DNA from: Lophius americanus
Taxonomy: Eukaryota > Chordata > Actinopteri > Lophiiformes > Lophiidae
Assembly: GCA_037951165.1 (NCBI GenBank)
Contig: JBBDHG010000024.1
Coordinates: 7,398,501 to 7,462,500 of the forward strand
Length of the DNA stretch: 64,000 nt
Reading direction: 5' to 3'
Position 1 is the first letter of the stretch. Every line of letters starts with the position of its first letter. The notes under the pieces are model-generated. The model had not been told where the DNA came from. It saw nothing but the letters and a program-made list of their open reading frames with translations, and made no database searches. Below are positions 37,011-48,400 of this stretch, one piece after another. Both the position numbers and the translations under genes were made by a program.

Positions 37011-38466
37011 CTCTGATCTGATCTAGTGGCAAGACTCCCTACGTCACTACGTACGTCATGGTAACAACAACAATAAAGCAATAAAACATAAACACGCAAT
37101 AATAATAGTACCTCTACTGTAAAGGTCGGTTGCTAGGATTTTCACAACGTCTACCCAAAACGACTGGAACTTATAATCATTCAATTTAGAGGGAGGATGG
37201 ATATAATAGAGCACATTACATTTCATGTAGATCTGAATACAGGGACGCATCAAGTCCTTTTTCGTCATTCATTAAACAGACTCACTATGAATTTGGGGAC
37301 AGCTTACCTTACTCACTCTGTCCTAGAATTTGCTATCGTGACAGGTAAGGAAAAGGGAAAATGGCAGAACCTTTCACACAAACAAAGCTGACTGAGATGG
37401 TCTTGTAACTTTACACAAAGATAATAATACTCAGGAAATATTAGAAGCAGTTTTTGTACCTATCATACACATACATTAAATGCAGTTATCAACACATTTT
37501 TATACCGATGAAATTTACCCGTACTAGATAAGAGAGATCAGAGCTCCTTAGACACAGAATTGACAGTCAAGGAAATAAAGAATACGAACAATTCACAAAA
37601 AATGGTAAAATTCACTTCACAACTTTAGATGCCTCTTCAACATCATGTACTCACACAGATATCTGAGGAAGATTTGTTTTCGTTTGAGCTTAGATGCAGG
37701 AAAGGCCTTTGCTTTTGTGAATGGTCCCACTTTTATACTGCACAAGATTTACCTTATGGATTAAGCTACTATACAACAACACTTTATGTGTCCCTCTATA
37801 ACATACAGAGGGGCACACAGCCAGGATGTGCATTCGGCAAGTTTTGCTTTTGTGTTGGGACTTATGGCAGAAACAATTCAGACAAACAGGTAAATACATG
37901 GTTATAATACGGATAAGGATTCAAAAAAATTCTCAATGATATTTTGATGTCTCTCTGTCATGATCACTTTCAGAATACACCTATCTTTCTTAACACAAAC
38001 CTTTCTACTAAACTGGACTCTATAATTCTACTATTTATCCGCAACTACAGAACTCACAGGATCAGTCAGAGTCATACATACCAGCATAAAACATAGGGAG
38101 GCCAAACTGTGACAGATTTTAAACTCTACAATTTGGCAGGTAGGATCCATTAAATTCCCTACTGGTTGGATGAGACAGTTGTCCTGGACAGAAGGTTGGA
38201 TATCGAGTTGGAGAACAGCTTACCTTACTCACTCGGTCCTAAAACTATGTCTAACATCTTCTCAAAAATAAATCATGTCGTAAAAATAATCCTGTAATTA
38301 ACAGTACTATACGGACGTGGAGGCAAGTGACTAAACAATTTAAGCTCAGAGCTCTTGTCTTTAGTTTTAATCTACCTTCCAAACCCTCGACCATGGACCA
38401 TCAAAAAAATATAACAAGAATATGCTCAATTAATGCTAGGCACTGATGATTAAGTATAAATTTAAA

Positions 38467-38538
38467 GTTTTTCTTTAATAATGGACATTGGGTCCATTGT
38501 AAAGTAAATGGACCCAATGTCCATTATTAAAGAAAAAC
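38467..38538. repeat. Perfect 32-bp inverted repeat (palindrome 1)
   Basis: Arms 38467-38498 and 38507-38538 are exact reverse complements, with an 8-base loop GTAAAGTA. The core of each arm is TGGACATTGGGTCCATT. It would form a long hairpin in either strand. Confidence 0.95.
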
Positions 38539-38704
38539 GTTTCACAAATGTTTTCCAGAAATTTTGCCAACATGTGATGGATGTGAAGAACCGACTGCAG
38601 ATTTGGTTCAGTTAGGTTACATGACCCTAAAATTCAAGAATTCTGGGTCACAATATTCTCTTTTTTCTACACATAGTAAAATGATGACGTGTTCCTCTAG
38701 AGCT

Positions 38705-38759
38705 TGGACATTGGGTCCATTTACTGTACCCAATGTAAAGTAAATAGACCCAATGTCCA
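38705..38759. repeat. Palindrome 2, related to palindrome 1
   Basis: Arms 38705-38724 and 38740-38759 pair over 20 bases with one mismatch and share the TGGACATTGGGTCCATT core with the palindrome 200 bp to the left. Confidence 0.9.
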
Positions 38760-39355
38760 TTTTTTTAACTTTCAAGTTAAAAAGTAAATTTTTAACTTTC
38801 AAGACGAGACTTTGTTTGAATGTAACTGTTAGATTCTACAAAGACATGTTGCTTTGCACTTTGAGACAAACTCCCTTTGCTTGGTGCGGGGGTCTGAGAG
38901 GACATGAAAGAAAAGTGCGGACGTCAGGAACCGCCTCCAGTTCAACCTTAAATGCAGACACAGACTCAACCCAAACTATTGTTAATCATGCTAACTCTAC
39001 TGATTACCTTGAAACTGGGTGGAGGAGTTTGCATTGTCCAAAAGGAGCCACCACTGAATCTTGGATGAGATCCAAGATAAAAGGGTTGATCCAGTAATTC
39101 TTCTTCTTCTGTTTCTTTAACACTTTGAGTACCGAGGAGCAGCTACTTTGGTGAAGCACATCTTGACGGTTGGGCTTGGGTGGAGGTAGACGCTCTAACC
39201 AGAGCCCTATGTGTTTACTATGAATATGTAGAAACTAATCAACAATTCATCTTCCTCACTTTGGATTTAAATAGTGAGCGGGTTGTGTAAAAAGAAACTT
39301 TTTTTCCCCTCATATCTACACACATGTCTACAGCTATACGAAATTTAGAAATACA

Positions 39356-40077
39356 AGGAATCAAACAGGATTTTCTTTTTATTGAAACAGTTTACTGATA
39401 AATGACAGATGGTTGTCATGAAACCTTCATGTTTAATCTCAAAAAATCATGGGCTAAAAAGTCATACATGGAACTTAACATTGAATAGCAAGAGAATCCA
39501 TGCTTCAGAGCAGACACTCAATTCACAAAGAAATCAGGCAAAAAATGCCTCTTTGATTTCAATAAAAAATATTAAATCTTTTTTTCCACTCTATCCATCT
39601 TTACATGGTACAGGTTTGTTCACTTTTTAATAATATAAAAACGCTTAATACTGATTGTGAATCACTGGAATTAATTTACAAAACATACCAATAATTATAA
39701 TAATATTAATAACAATAACAAACAATAACAATAACCATTCAATTGAAAAAAACAAACAGAAAAGAATGGAGGAAATCAGTCATAGCTGTTTTATCTTGGC
39801 CCACACAAACAGCAGGTGTTGGGGGGAAAATACCAAACGGCATTTACATCTACCTGACACACAGTTACACACAAACACAGTATCAGGTCGTTGAGTATTT
39901 CTCTTTGCCATTTACAGCGTTATGGGCACAAAGACAAGATGCTTTTCTACAACTCTCATGTGCCTTTGCCGGATCACACTCAATGACCAATCAAACCTCA
40001 AACCTCAAAAGTGCCCGTCTCCTCCAGCACACAGGATAGTGAATAACCAATTAAAGTGTAGGACCATTGTAAGTGTC
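39356..40077 (-). other. ttc28: TTC28 3' UTR (probable)
   Basis: About 700 nt after the TTC28 stop codon, ending shortly past an AATAAA on the minus strand (complement of 39378-39383). AT-rich with ATA/ACAATA-type low complexity. No coding sequence. Confidence 0.6.
39378..39383 (-). other. ttc28: Candidate poly(A) signal of TTC28
   Basis: AATAAA on the minus strand, about 0.7 kb past the stop codon. Confidence 0.55.
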
Positions 40078-41693
40078 TCAGCATTTAGAGGAAGGGAAAA
40101 ATCTTCCAGGCGACAGGAACTTGTATCCATTGCCAGCAGGCAGTCGGATAGAACGAGCACCAGGGCTACTGCTTGTGGAAATAGTCGGTGAAGGGGTCAC
40201 TTTTCGGGGGTTGGAGCAACTGTGTCCATTGGAAGAGTTCTTGTTGCCCCTATCTAGTGAGTGCAGTCCCAGCTCCCGCAGCTCCAGGCTGCCTTGGGTG
40301 TCATTAGGGGAGCAACGGCGTGGGGAGAGGTTGAGGAGGCTCAGTACGTCTCTGCTCGCAGTGGCGAGGTTTCCAGGAGCACCGTGGATGCCTTTGACGG
40401 GACCTAGATGTTGCTGCTGCTGCTGTGCTGCAGCGTTAGCCCAAAAGGTCTTCAGATTGTGGATAGCTTGGACTTTTTCATCAATGACTCCCCTCCTTAG
40501 CCGATCCAAGGTTGGGGCATCCGCTGATGTAGAGCAGGCAGAACCTGTAGAGGAATAGGACAGGGCGGGGGATGGAGCACTACCAGACGGGGACTGGTGA
40601 CCAGAACTGGGAGATACATTACTTGGGGACCGTGAGATGTGGCCACTGTACGGGGAGCTTGGGTATTTTAATTTGAACTGAGCATGACTGTCCAGAGTTG
40701 GGGAAGGATGGCTGCCATCCTTCTGGGAAGACTCAGAGACTGCAGGGCTGTTGTAGCCAGAACTTACCTTCTGCAGTGAAGAGGATCGGGAGGGAGGTTT
40801 GGGTCTTGGGGAAGATTGAGCTCGGCCGCTGGCACTGCTGTTGGGACGGCTGAATGCACTTGTTTCAGAGGAGCGGAAGGCACTGCTCCGAGGTGAGGTT
40901 CCTCCTGCTGTTCCTCCCTCTGGCCCAGCCCGCTGAAAACTCCCCACAGCCCGCAGATGGCTCTGAGTCTCCTCCAGAATCTTCTGGGCCAGCTCCTGAG
41001 GATCCAGAGGAACACTTTTCTCTTCCTGTGACTTGACAGTACTGTCTGTCTCGGTACTGGACTGGTCAGATTCACCTGTGTCTGAGCTGCTGACCTTACC
41101 CACCTTTTGGAATGGGGAGTTTGGGCTGGGGACTAGGCATGTTTTGACAGGGGATGTGGGGGTGCTGACACTGCCTCTCGATGATACCGACACAGAGTAG
41201 CCTCTCCCTGCTCCTGTGGTGGACCCAGCAACAACCCCCCTGCCCCCACGGTGGTGACGCTGGCTGTGTCCCGGTGGCAGAGGGAGAGAGTCACAGTGAC
41301 TCCCCAGTGGCTCGCTGCTGATAATAGAAAAGCCTTCATATTCCTCCTCATCCCCGCGGGCTCCTGCCACAGCAGTAGCTGCCCCATGAGGAGAGGAGCG
41401 ACTACGGGGGACATGATGGTGTTTGTGGATGGAATAGTGAGCTGTGGCCCCACTGCGCTGCCGGTGACCAAGGAAATCACAGTCTGACTTGGAAACAAAG
41501 CTCATGGAGGATGCTACAGAGCTGAGGCTATAAACAGAGATGGCATCTGATGCCTGATTGTCCAGGCAAGCAGGAGAGAAGGGGAGGCTGGAGTATCCCA
41601 TGGGCAGGGGATTGGACACCGACTGGGCTGAAGCCAGAGACTCAAGGGAAGATGAGCTGTCCAGGCTGAGACGCTTGGGCAACTCTGTCGAGT
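40078..41693 (-). CDS. ttc28: TTC28 exon p (last exon, disordered tail)
   Basis: 1616 bases encoding 537 full residues after a split Asp, then a stop (40080-40078). Conserved blocks: STELPKRLSLDSSSSLESLA, SDAISVYSLSSVASSMSFVS, EEEYEGFSIIS.EP, SPNSPFQKVGKVSSSDTGES, DQSSTETDSTVKSQEE, DPQELAQKILEETQSHL, FKLKYPSSPYSGHISRSP, HQSPSGSAPSPALSYSSTGS, IDEKVQAIHNLKTFW and NGYKFLSPGRFFPSSKC. Very Ser/Pro-rich, probably phosphorylated and disordered. The open frame extends upstream into the intron, but the acceptor CTTCAG at 41694-41695 is the right start. Confidence 0.97.
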
Positions 41694-44600
41694 CTGAAGG
41701 AAGAGAGGGTGGAAAAGGAAAAACTGTGATACCCGATGAAAGCAACAGGAGATTTAAAAAGGTTAAAGGCACATGGAAGATGTTTTCAATTTACCATCAA
41801 GTTACTGAAGGGAAGAAGAAGAAAAAGGATGCATGCAAAAGTGTTTACTTACCAAAGAGCGCCAGCAGGGACTGGAGAGCAAAGTGCAAGGTGCGGCGGT
41901 TGGCTAGCTTGCCTGTCTTCAGCGCCACTTCTTCTTGGCCGACCTCACATAAGTCGAATCCTACGCACAGGCAAAAGGACAATGGCTCAAACTTCCAAAT
42001 GTAACTTAACTCCTGTACCAGTTACGCGCTCGCGCTGCACTGTGGTTAACCTTGAACGAACAGTGCGTCAAAAGCACAAATACAGCCAGCATGAGCGACA
42101 AACACGTCGTCACCAGTGTGGATTTCTTTCCCATTAATGCAGAGGACCAACCCTTTAAAACTTCTTAGCAACAAACTTATTCAAACACTCACCCTGAGGA
42201 AAATACAAGTTTCAAGAATTTAACATCAGCAGAGGAGCTAAAGCTAGCAAGAACACAGAGTCCATTACATGGTCACCGCCATCTTTAATTAGCAAAGAAA
42301 AAGCCAAGGCCAAAAGGAGAAGATCTTGAAAAATATGTCGTTTGATAATCAACTCTTTTCAAAGTTTTCTAGTTGTTGAGATGTTGGTTTCAGGTTGTAG
42401 TTGATATTTTATGGTCATTGATTAATTAGATTTGTATAATCTTGTGTCACTCTGTCAGCTAACAGCCAGTTCCAAATCTCTTTACAACTGATATATTAAT
42501 AACTTTATTTTTAGTTGTAAAAAGTTGGTCCTCTAACCTTTCACATTAAAATTTTTAGATATGCAAAATTAAAATGGGTAAAAAAACTTGTAATCTTTTG
42601 CCTTTTTAAAGGTTATTGTCATGTAGATCTGTTAAATTCTTTCAAGGAATTCAATCAGTCCACCATAAAATCCTTTTCAGGTGTATTTTATGTTAACAAA
42701 AAAAAAACTGCACTCTATTTTGACTTGGACTTGACATTCTCTGGCGTGATTTGAGAAAAAAAGGTTATTACTTTCTTTCTTTATCAAAATATATATATTT
42801 GTGTATGCTGTCTATTTGGATTTCAAAACATTCAAGAAAGTAAAAATCTGAATCGGCAAAAATCCAGATCTACGTTTTATAATTAAATATATATCTAAAA
42901 CAGTAATCGGAATTGGCCCACAAATTGAAATCTGTGGACTTCCAAATATAAAAACCTGACTGTGACTGAATCCATGGTAGCTGGGGAAAAAAGGAGCGAT
43001 GACGATCAACTTTTTTCTAAGGTAACGTGACTCACCAAGAGCAGCCAGAAACTCGTGGCATCCTGGCAGCCTCCATAGCTGCACACTGATGGACACCTGG
43101 ATGGGCAGAAGAGAGAAATCCTGTTCTTTCTCTCCGGTCTGGAGTTGGACCAGCACCTGATGAAGCTGGAGATAGAATAGGGAGATGACAAATAGGGGAA
43201 AAAATATGTGAGTTAATGAAAAAAAAAAAAAAAATACAATAAGCAATTAAATATTGGAGAATTGATTAATGGTTAAATTAATGTAAAAATTAATTTTGCA
43301 GTTTGAATGAATGCTTTGGAATGAATGTTTCCATCGTTTCATGAGAGCTATCTTAGGGCTGCTGCGTTCATCCTCACAGGAGTTATGTTTGCCTTATGAT
43401 ATCTCATCATATCATAGCCAGATCATATCTTATCATGTAAAGCACACATATGTTTCATTTAATCAATGCAATAGTTACTTATTATGATCACTGTTAAGAT
43501 TACAGTCATGTTTCTCCCTTGGAGCCCCCATTGGAACCAAGGATTGAGATCTTACAGAACCCTGGGCAACAGAATGGTTGCAAGTAAGCAGAGCTGAGAA
43601 GGTCTTTGTGGGATTTGCACATTCCCAGCAGCAGCATGTTTGCCTGTTTTGTTTGGGGATTACAACGCTTGAAACAAAGGCACCTTTGTCCGAGTGACGT
43701 AACTATGTAAGACGTACAGTAGGCCCTTGCTTTGTCAGCTCACCTCCCCTTTCATGATTATGGAAGATTTGTTTTAATATTGCAGCTTTACCCTTCCTTA
43801 CTCCACCATCTATTTGTCCGACCTGTAATGAACCGGGGCCACAAATCCGTAAATACTCGAAATCCCTAACATTTGACGGCAGTGGAGAAACTACAAAGAA
43901 GACGGCCCAGCAAATGTTTGTTCGGCTACGCTTCATGCATGGTAATGCCAAACATCGTAAAACTGATGATTAAATGGAGCTTCTACAGAAGGCGGTTGTG
44001 TTTAAGATGGCTTAGAAGGAGGAGGGTGGAGGAACAGTATAGAATGCGATGTAGTTGAGGGCACACTTACCATCGCCACCATATTTTTAACAGCCTTCAG
44101 ACCGCATGTTAGGGGCAGGGGAGAAAGAATAAGCTTTTAATTCCATGCACATGCCATTCACAGAAGGCACAAGGTTCAGGTACACAAGAGGAATAGCGGC
44201 AACGAGAAACTGAGGATTTTGTTGCAATCAGCTGCACGGAGTGGTTTGTGCATTTAGAGGAGGAGTAGCAACATGAGGCACCGAGACTGCTAATAACACA
44301 CTAACTGTGTGACAGTCACATGTTGCACTCAAATAGGGATAAACCTCTCTGACCGATTAGTTCTCAGCTGTCACGAGTTTGAGTGCAAGAGATTGAGACT
44401 CGGATTGGAGATTTTCTTCTTGAACAACTCATTTTTAGAATTATTTGCAGCATTTCATGGCAGATTATTGCGCGGCAAGAGTTCCCAGTGCATTAGCATG
44501 TATACAAGTCCTTAGGTCCGTACGTAACTCAGTCATGCAAGGACGTATCTCCGGTAGCCTCTCCTAGCACAAACCTCTTGTTACAAAGGCAATTCTAATT

Positions 44601-45356
44601 TTCATAGAAACGACAGCCACTGCCTCAGCTGTAATAGCGTCTGTATTTTTAGCCATAGAAACAATGTCTGTGTGGTGCAATAGATTTAAAAATCGAGCAG
44701 AATTGGTTCAAAGCTGCAGGGGCCTACCCGGTTGATGAGCTGCTCTCCTGCCTCAGAAGCTGTAATGAGTTTGCACAAAGCCTGGAGAGCTGGTGGTGGC
44801 AGACCTGAGGGAGAGATCAAAGGAGTTCTCCATTAATCATACACATGGCATGTTCCTTACACCCCAAACTTAATAGCACACTGACTGAACAAGTGATATA
44901 TGAGGTGAAAGGAAATGTGACAAACACCAGGGACCAAATGTGTTGTGCTCAATCTCATAAAATACACAAATCAGCGAAGCCGTGCAGACGAAACAATCAG
45001 AGTCTTATCTGACGGTGCTGTGGGGTTTGTCTCAGGAGCATACCGAGCAGCGACTGTAAGGTGGTGCTGCACTGCTGGAGCCTGTCTCCTGGATCGGCAG
45101 TGGGAAAGAAGACAGCAGCAGGGATACCAGGGCCCGCGGAGTCGAGGCGGAAGCCCACGGCTGTCAGCAAAGCCTGCCAGCCAGGGACACCCCCCACCTT
45201 GTTCTCCACACTTTGCTGGGATGTATACATGGAGTTACGCTGGCCATTCTGTATCCTCTGAAGAGACTTCTCCACCTGCAAAGAGAAGGACGGTTGCAGC
45301 ATCAGTATTTTTGTTAATGTCTTTCGGTTTTTGTTATTTTACATAGTGTGTGTGTG

Positions 45357-45415
<59 letters not shown>

Positions 45416-48400
45416 ACGTCTCACCAGGTGAAGTAAAACTCTGAGAGCATCACGCGCTCGATCTGGATACAGCAGAATCTCTGCCAGAGCTTGTCCAATC
45501 AGCGAAGAAGGGCTGTTAAGCTTGACATCATTGCCAATCAGCATGTATCCTGCACGGAGAAAATGTAACAGAGCTCCATACAAAGTCCATCTCTTTTATT
45601 AGAAGCATCTAGGATCAGCTATGAGAATGTTATCTCTAACCTGCCCAGTTGGAAGGGTGTGAGTATTGTTTGCTGCTCTGGACAGTCTTCATAGCATCTG
45701 CCAGGGCTGCGCTGGCCTTGGTGCCATTAAGCAGGGCAGTGTAGAAGGCATGGACAAACACTTTGGAGGCTGCAACCGGGACGGGCCACAAGGACACAAG
45801 AGTGCACTGAGCCCCAGCAGCCAGGAAGGCCCTGGTCAATCCCACGACACCGTCCGCTGTCACTTTGCTGCTGGACTCTTGGTAGGAGCTGCAGCCGCGA
45901 TGACACACAAGCGTAAAACTGAATTAGGAAACTATTTGAAACTTATTTAATAGTCTAGCTTTTATCATCCCTATAGGTGGTGCTATCCGACTCATTCCTC
46001 CTGCAGTAGAAATTGCAGTTTATGCCAGGAACTCTGCAATGATTTTCAACTTTGAAAAATTACCTGAAATATCCCCTTAACTGGCAAACTTACCCCAAAA
46101 CCACCAGTTTGAGAGGCAACCTCAGGTCCAGTATGTCAGCAGCTGTCAGCAGGAACTCCTGCAGGGGCGGACTGTCGCAGATGCTCTCCACATCACTGCT
46201 GTCATCCTGCATGTGGAAAGACTCGGGGATGGTGTACCCACTTCCAACGGAGCCCTTCCTGCCTCGGCCACTGCTGCCTCTCCTCCCCCCTGCCCCTCTC
46301 CCCACTGTTCCCACATTGGCACCTGCCCCACCGGGCACGCCCTCGGGGTTTGGGGTGAGCACCAAAGCCGCTAATTTCCAGGAAATGTGGGTTGCAAAAT
46401 GTGCACACTCAGCCTGTGTGAGGGCACTCATCACCCTTTCTTTGGTGGCAGCAGGACCAGCCAAAGGTTGGCAGCCCAGCAGCTCCGCCACCATATGGGC
46501 CTCCTCCTCTGCAGAGGACATCGGTCCCCATAGCCAGCGGTCCATCACAGGCGAGGGCAGTCTAGGGTTCCCCACTACTGCTGCCATTGATACACCACCA
46601 CAGGGAGCCGGTCCAGGGCGCCGTGAGTGAGCCTAGGAACACAACAGTGGTTGTAATACTGCCCAAATTCTCCCTCTCAGTAAAAACATGGGTATAACTG
46701 CATGGGATAATAAATGTTGACACACAACTAAAAACAGCAGAATGGCTTTAAATCCAAAATTCCTCATTGAATTCATCGATTTGGGTAAAAGTTCTGAATT
46801 TCATCCTTGCAACACATATCACAAAATGTTTAAGTCTAGCAAAGTTGTGCTCAAAAACCTTCTTTGAATGCAATTTAAAACTCTGCCACGAGAAACGCAA
46901 GTCATGAATCAACAACAACAACAAGAAATGGCGCCGGTGGACTGGCACAAAAAAGCCCAAATCATGTTCTTATGAGGAAAAGGACCATCCAGTCAAGTTC
47001 AAAAGCCAACACCTGGGATGGGTGTGGGTGTGTGTTTGAGCTCTCTGCACAGGTGATCTGCACATTAATGAAGGCACCACTGATGAACATCCTTGCTTAT
47101 TCCATCAAGACAATTCAGTCACATTCTGCCACCTTCAAACAGAGTAAAAGAGTCCAGACGGCCTGCAGTCCAGAAATGTCCCACAGTATAAATGTGTAGC
47201 GTTACATGAAGCTACACATGAAGCTACACATGAAGCTACACATGAAGCTACACATGAAGCTACACATGAAGCTACACATGAAGCTACACATGAAGCGTCA
47301 TATATGACAACAGAGAACTCGGACTGGTGAGTAACTGAAGTCGTATGTCAATCAAGACAAGGAAAGAAGTCCCATAATAACAATAATAATAAACCTCAAT
47401 TATCAGTGTTGTCTCTTCCAGAATACTTACCGAGTCTTAAAAGAAAAGGGATGTTACCGACTCGTGTACAAACTTTTCTGAAATGTGTTGCAGGCGTGAA
47501 ATTCAGAAGCAAATATGCAAAACAAACAATAAAGTTTATCAGTTTGAACAGCAAACATCTTTGTATTTATGCAGTGTTCTATTTCCTTAAGGTTGAGAAG
47601 CACTTTCAAATCGCGGCTTTCTCTTTTTATTGAACGACATAGATAGATGGAGGCCATAAAGTCCCCATCAACTGTTGGAAAACACGGTATTATCTCTCAG
47701 TAATGAACCTTTGCGTTTGACCCGAGGCCATGGATGGAGGGAACGGCAATGAGGCTGAAGCGCTCGTAGAGGTATTCATTAGAGGAGCTTCCTTTAAGCA
47801 GGGCGAAGGGGATGAGGTATAGTTCTCCCTCCAGCACCATCACCAGCTGTCGGTGTCTGCCAACAGGCCCACTGGAGTGCATCAGCCCCTGTCAGGAGAA
47901 GAGGATTTGATTAAAAATGAACAAATAGAAAATGGCAGTAAATTTATGGTGATTGTTTTTCCGCATTTACATTTGCTGCTCTGCTCTTCTCTCTTCAAAA
48001 CAACATCAACAGACAGGCGCTGAGCTGCAGAGGGATAGTACTCACCCCCTCCATAGGTGCAATGAGCAAATCATAAAGTGCTCGGAGCGGAGGCTTTCCC
48101 TGGTTGCTGGAGCGACGCGACAGGGAGGAGTTGCCATCTTTGGTGGGGGACATAGTGTTGCTGAACAGGCTGGTCATACTCTGGCAACTCCTGCAAAGAC
48201 ACGACACAAAATAATGCTGCTTGTATTCACACGTCATACGTGGACGCTGCAGACGCAAGATAGTTGAAGACAGTTTGCATGATCAGCAGTTTTAATTTTT
48301 CTTTAACTAGCAAGACGACGTTTTCTTCTCGGATCTGTAGATATACCCCCCCCCCATGAGTCGCTAACATGATCGTGTCTAATATGTACATTTAAATGCA

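Larger units (their letters stand above)
37011..39355. other. Intergenic spacer between PITPNB promoter and TTC28 3' end
   Basis: About 2.3 kb with no recognised gene. It contains two related palindromes (38467-38538 and 38705-38759) and a 27-base direct repeat pair (37299-37325 and 38215-38241, one mismatch). Open frames at 37197-37391 and 37629-37907 show no known domain. Confidence 0.6.

Noticed and set aside
40073..42137. Plus-strand open frames of 130-160 codons over TTC28 exons o and p
   Set aside because: Shadows of the TTC28 coding strand, with no recognisable domain and no splice logic of their own.
46052..46630. 192-codon plus-strand frame
   Set aside because: Antisense of TTC28 exon h; its Pro-rich composition is the reverse of the Gly/Arg-rich loop.
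47204..47296. 12-bp array as a CRISPR or coding repeat
   Set aside because: Units abut without spacers and the place is intronic; it is a simple tandem repeat.
47700..47725. Alternative donor GTCAAA for TTC28 exon g
   Set aside because: It leaves phase 2, which puts exon h out of frame and into a stop within a few codons.
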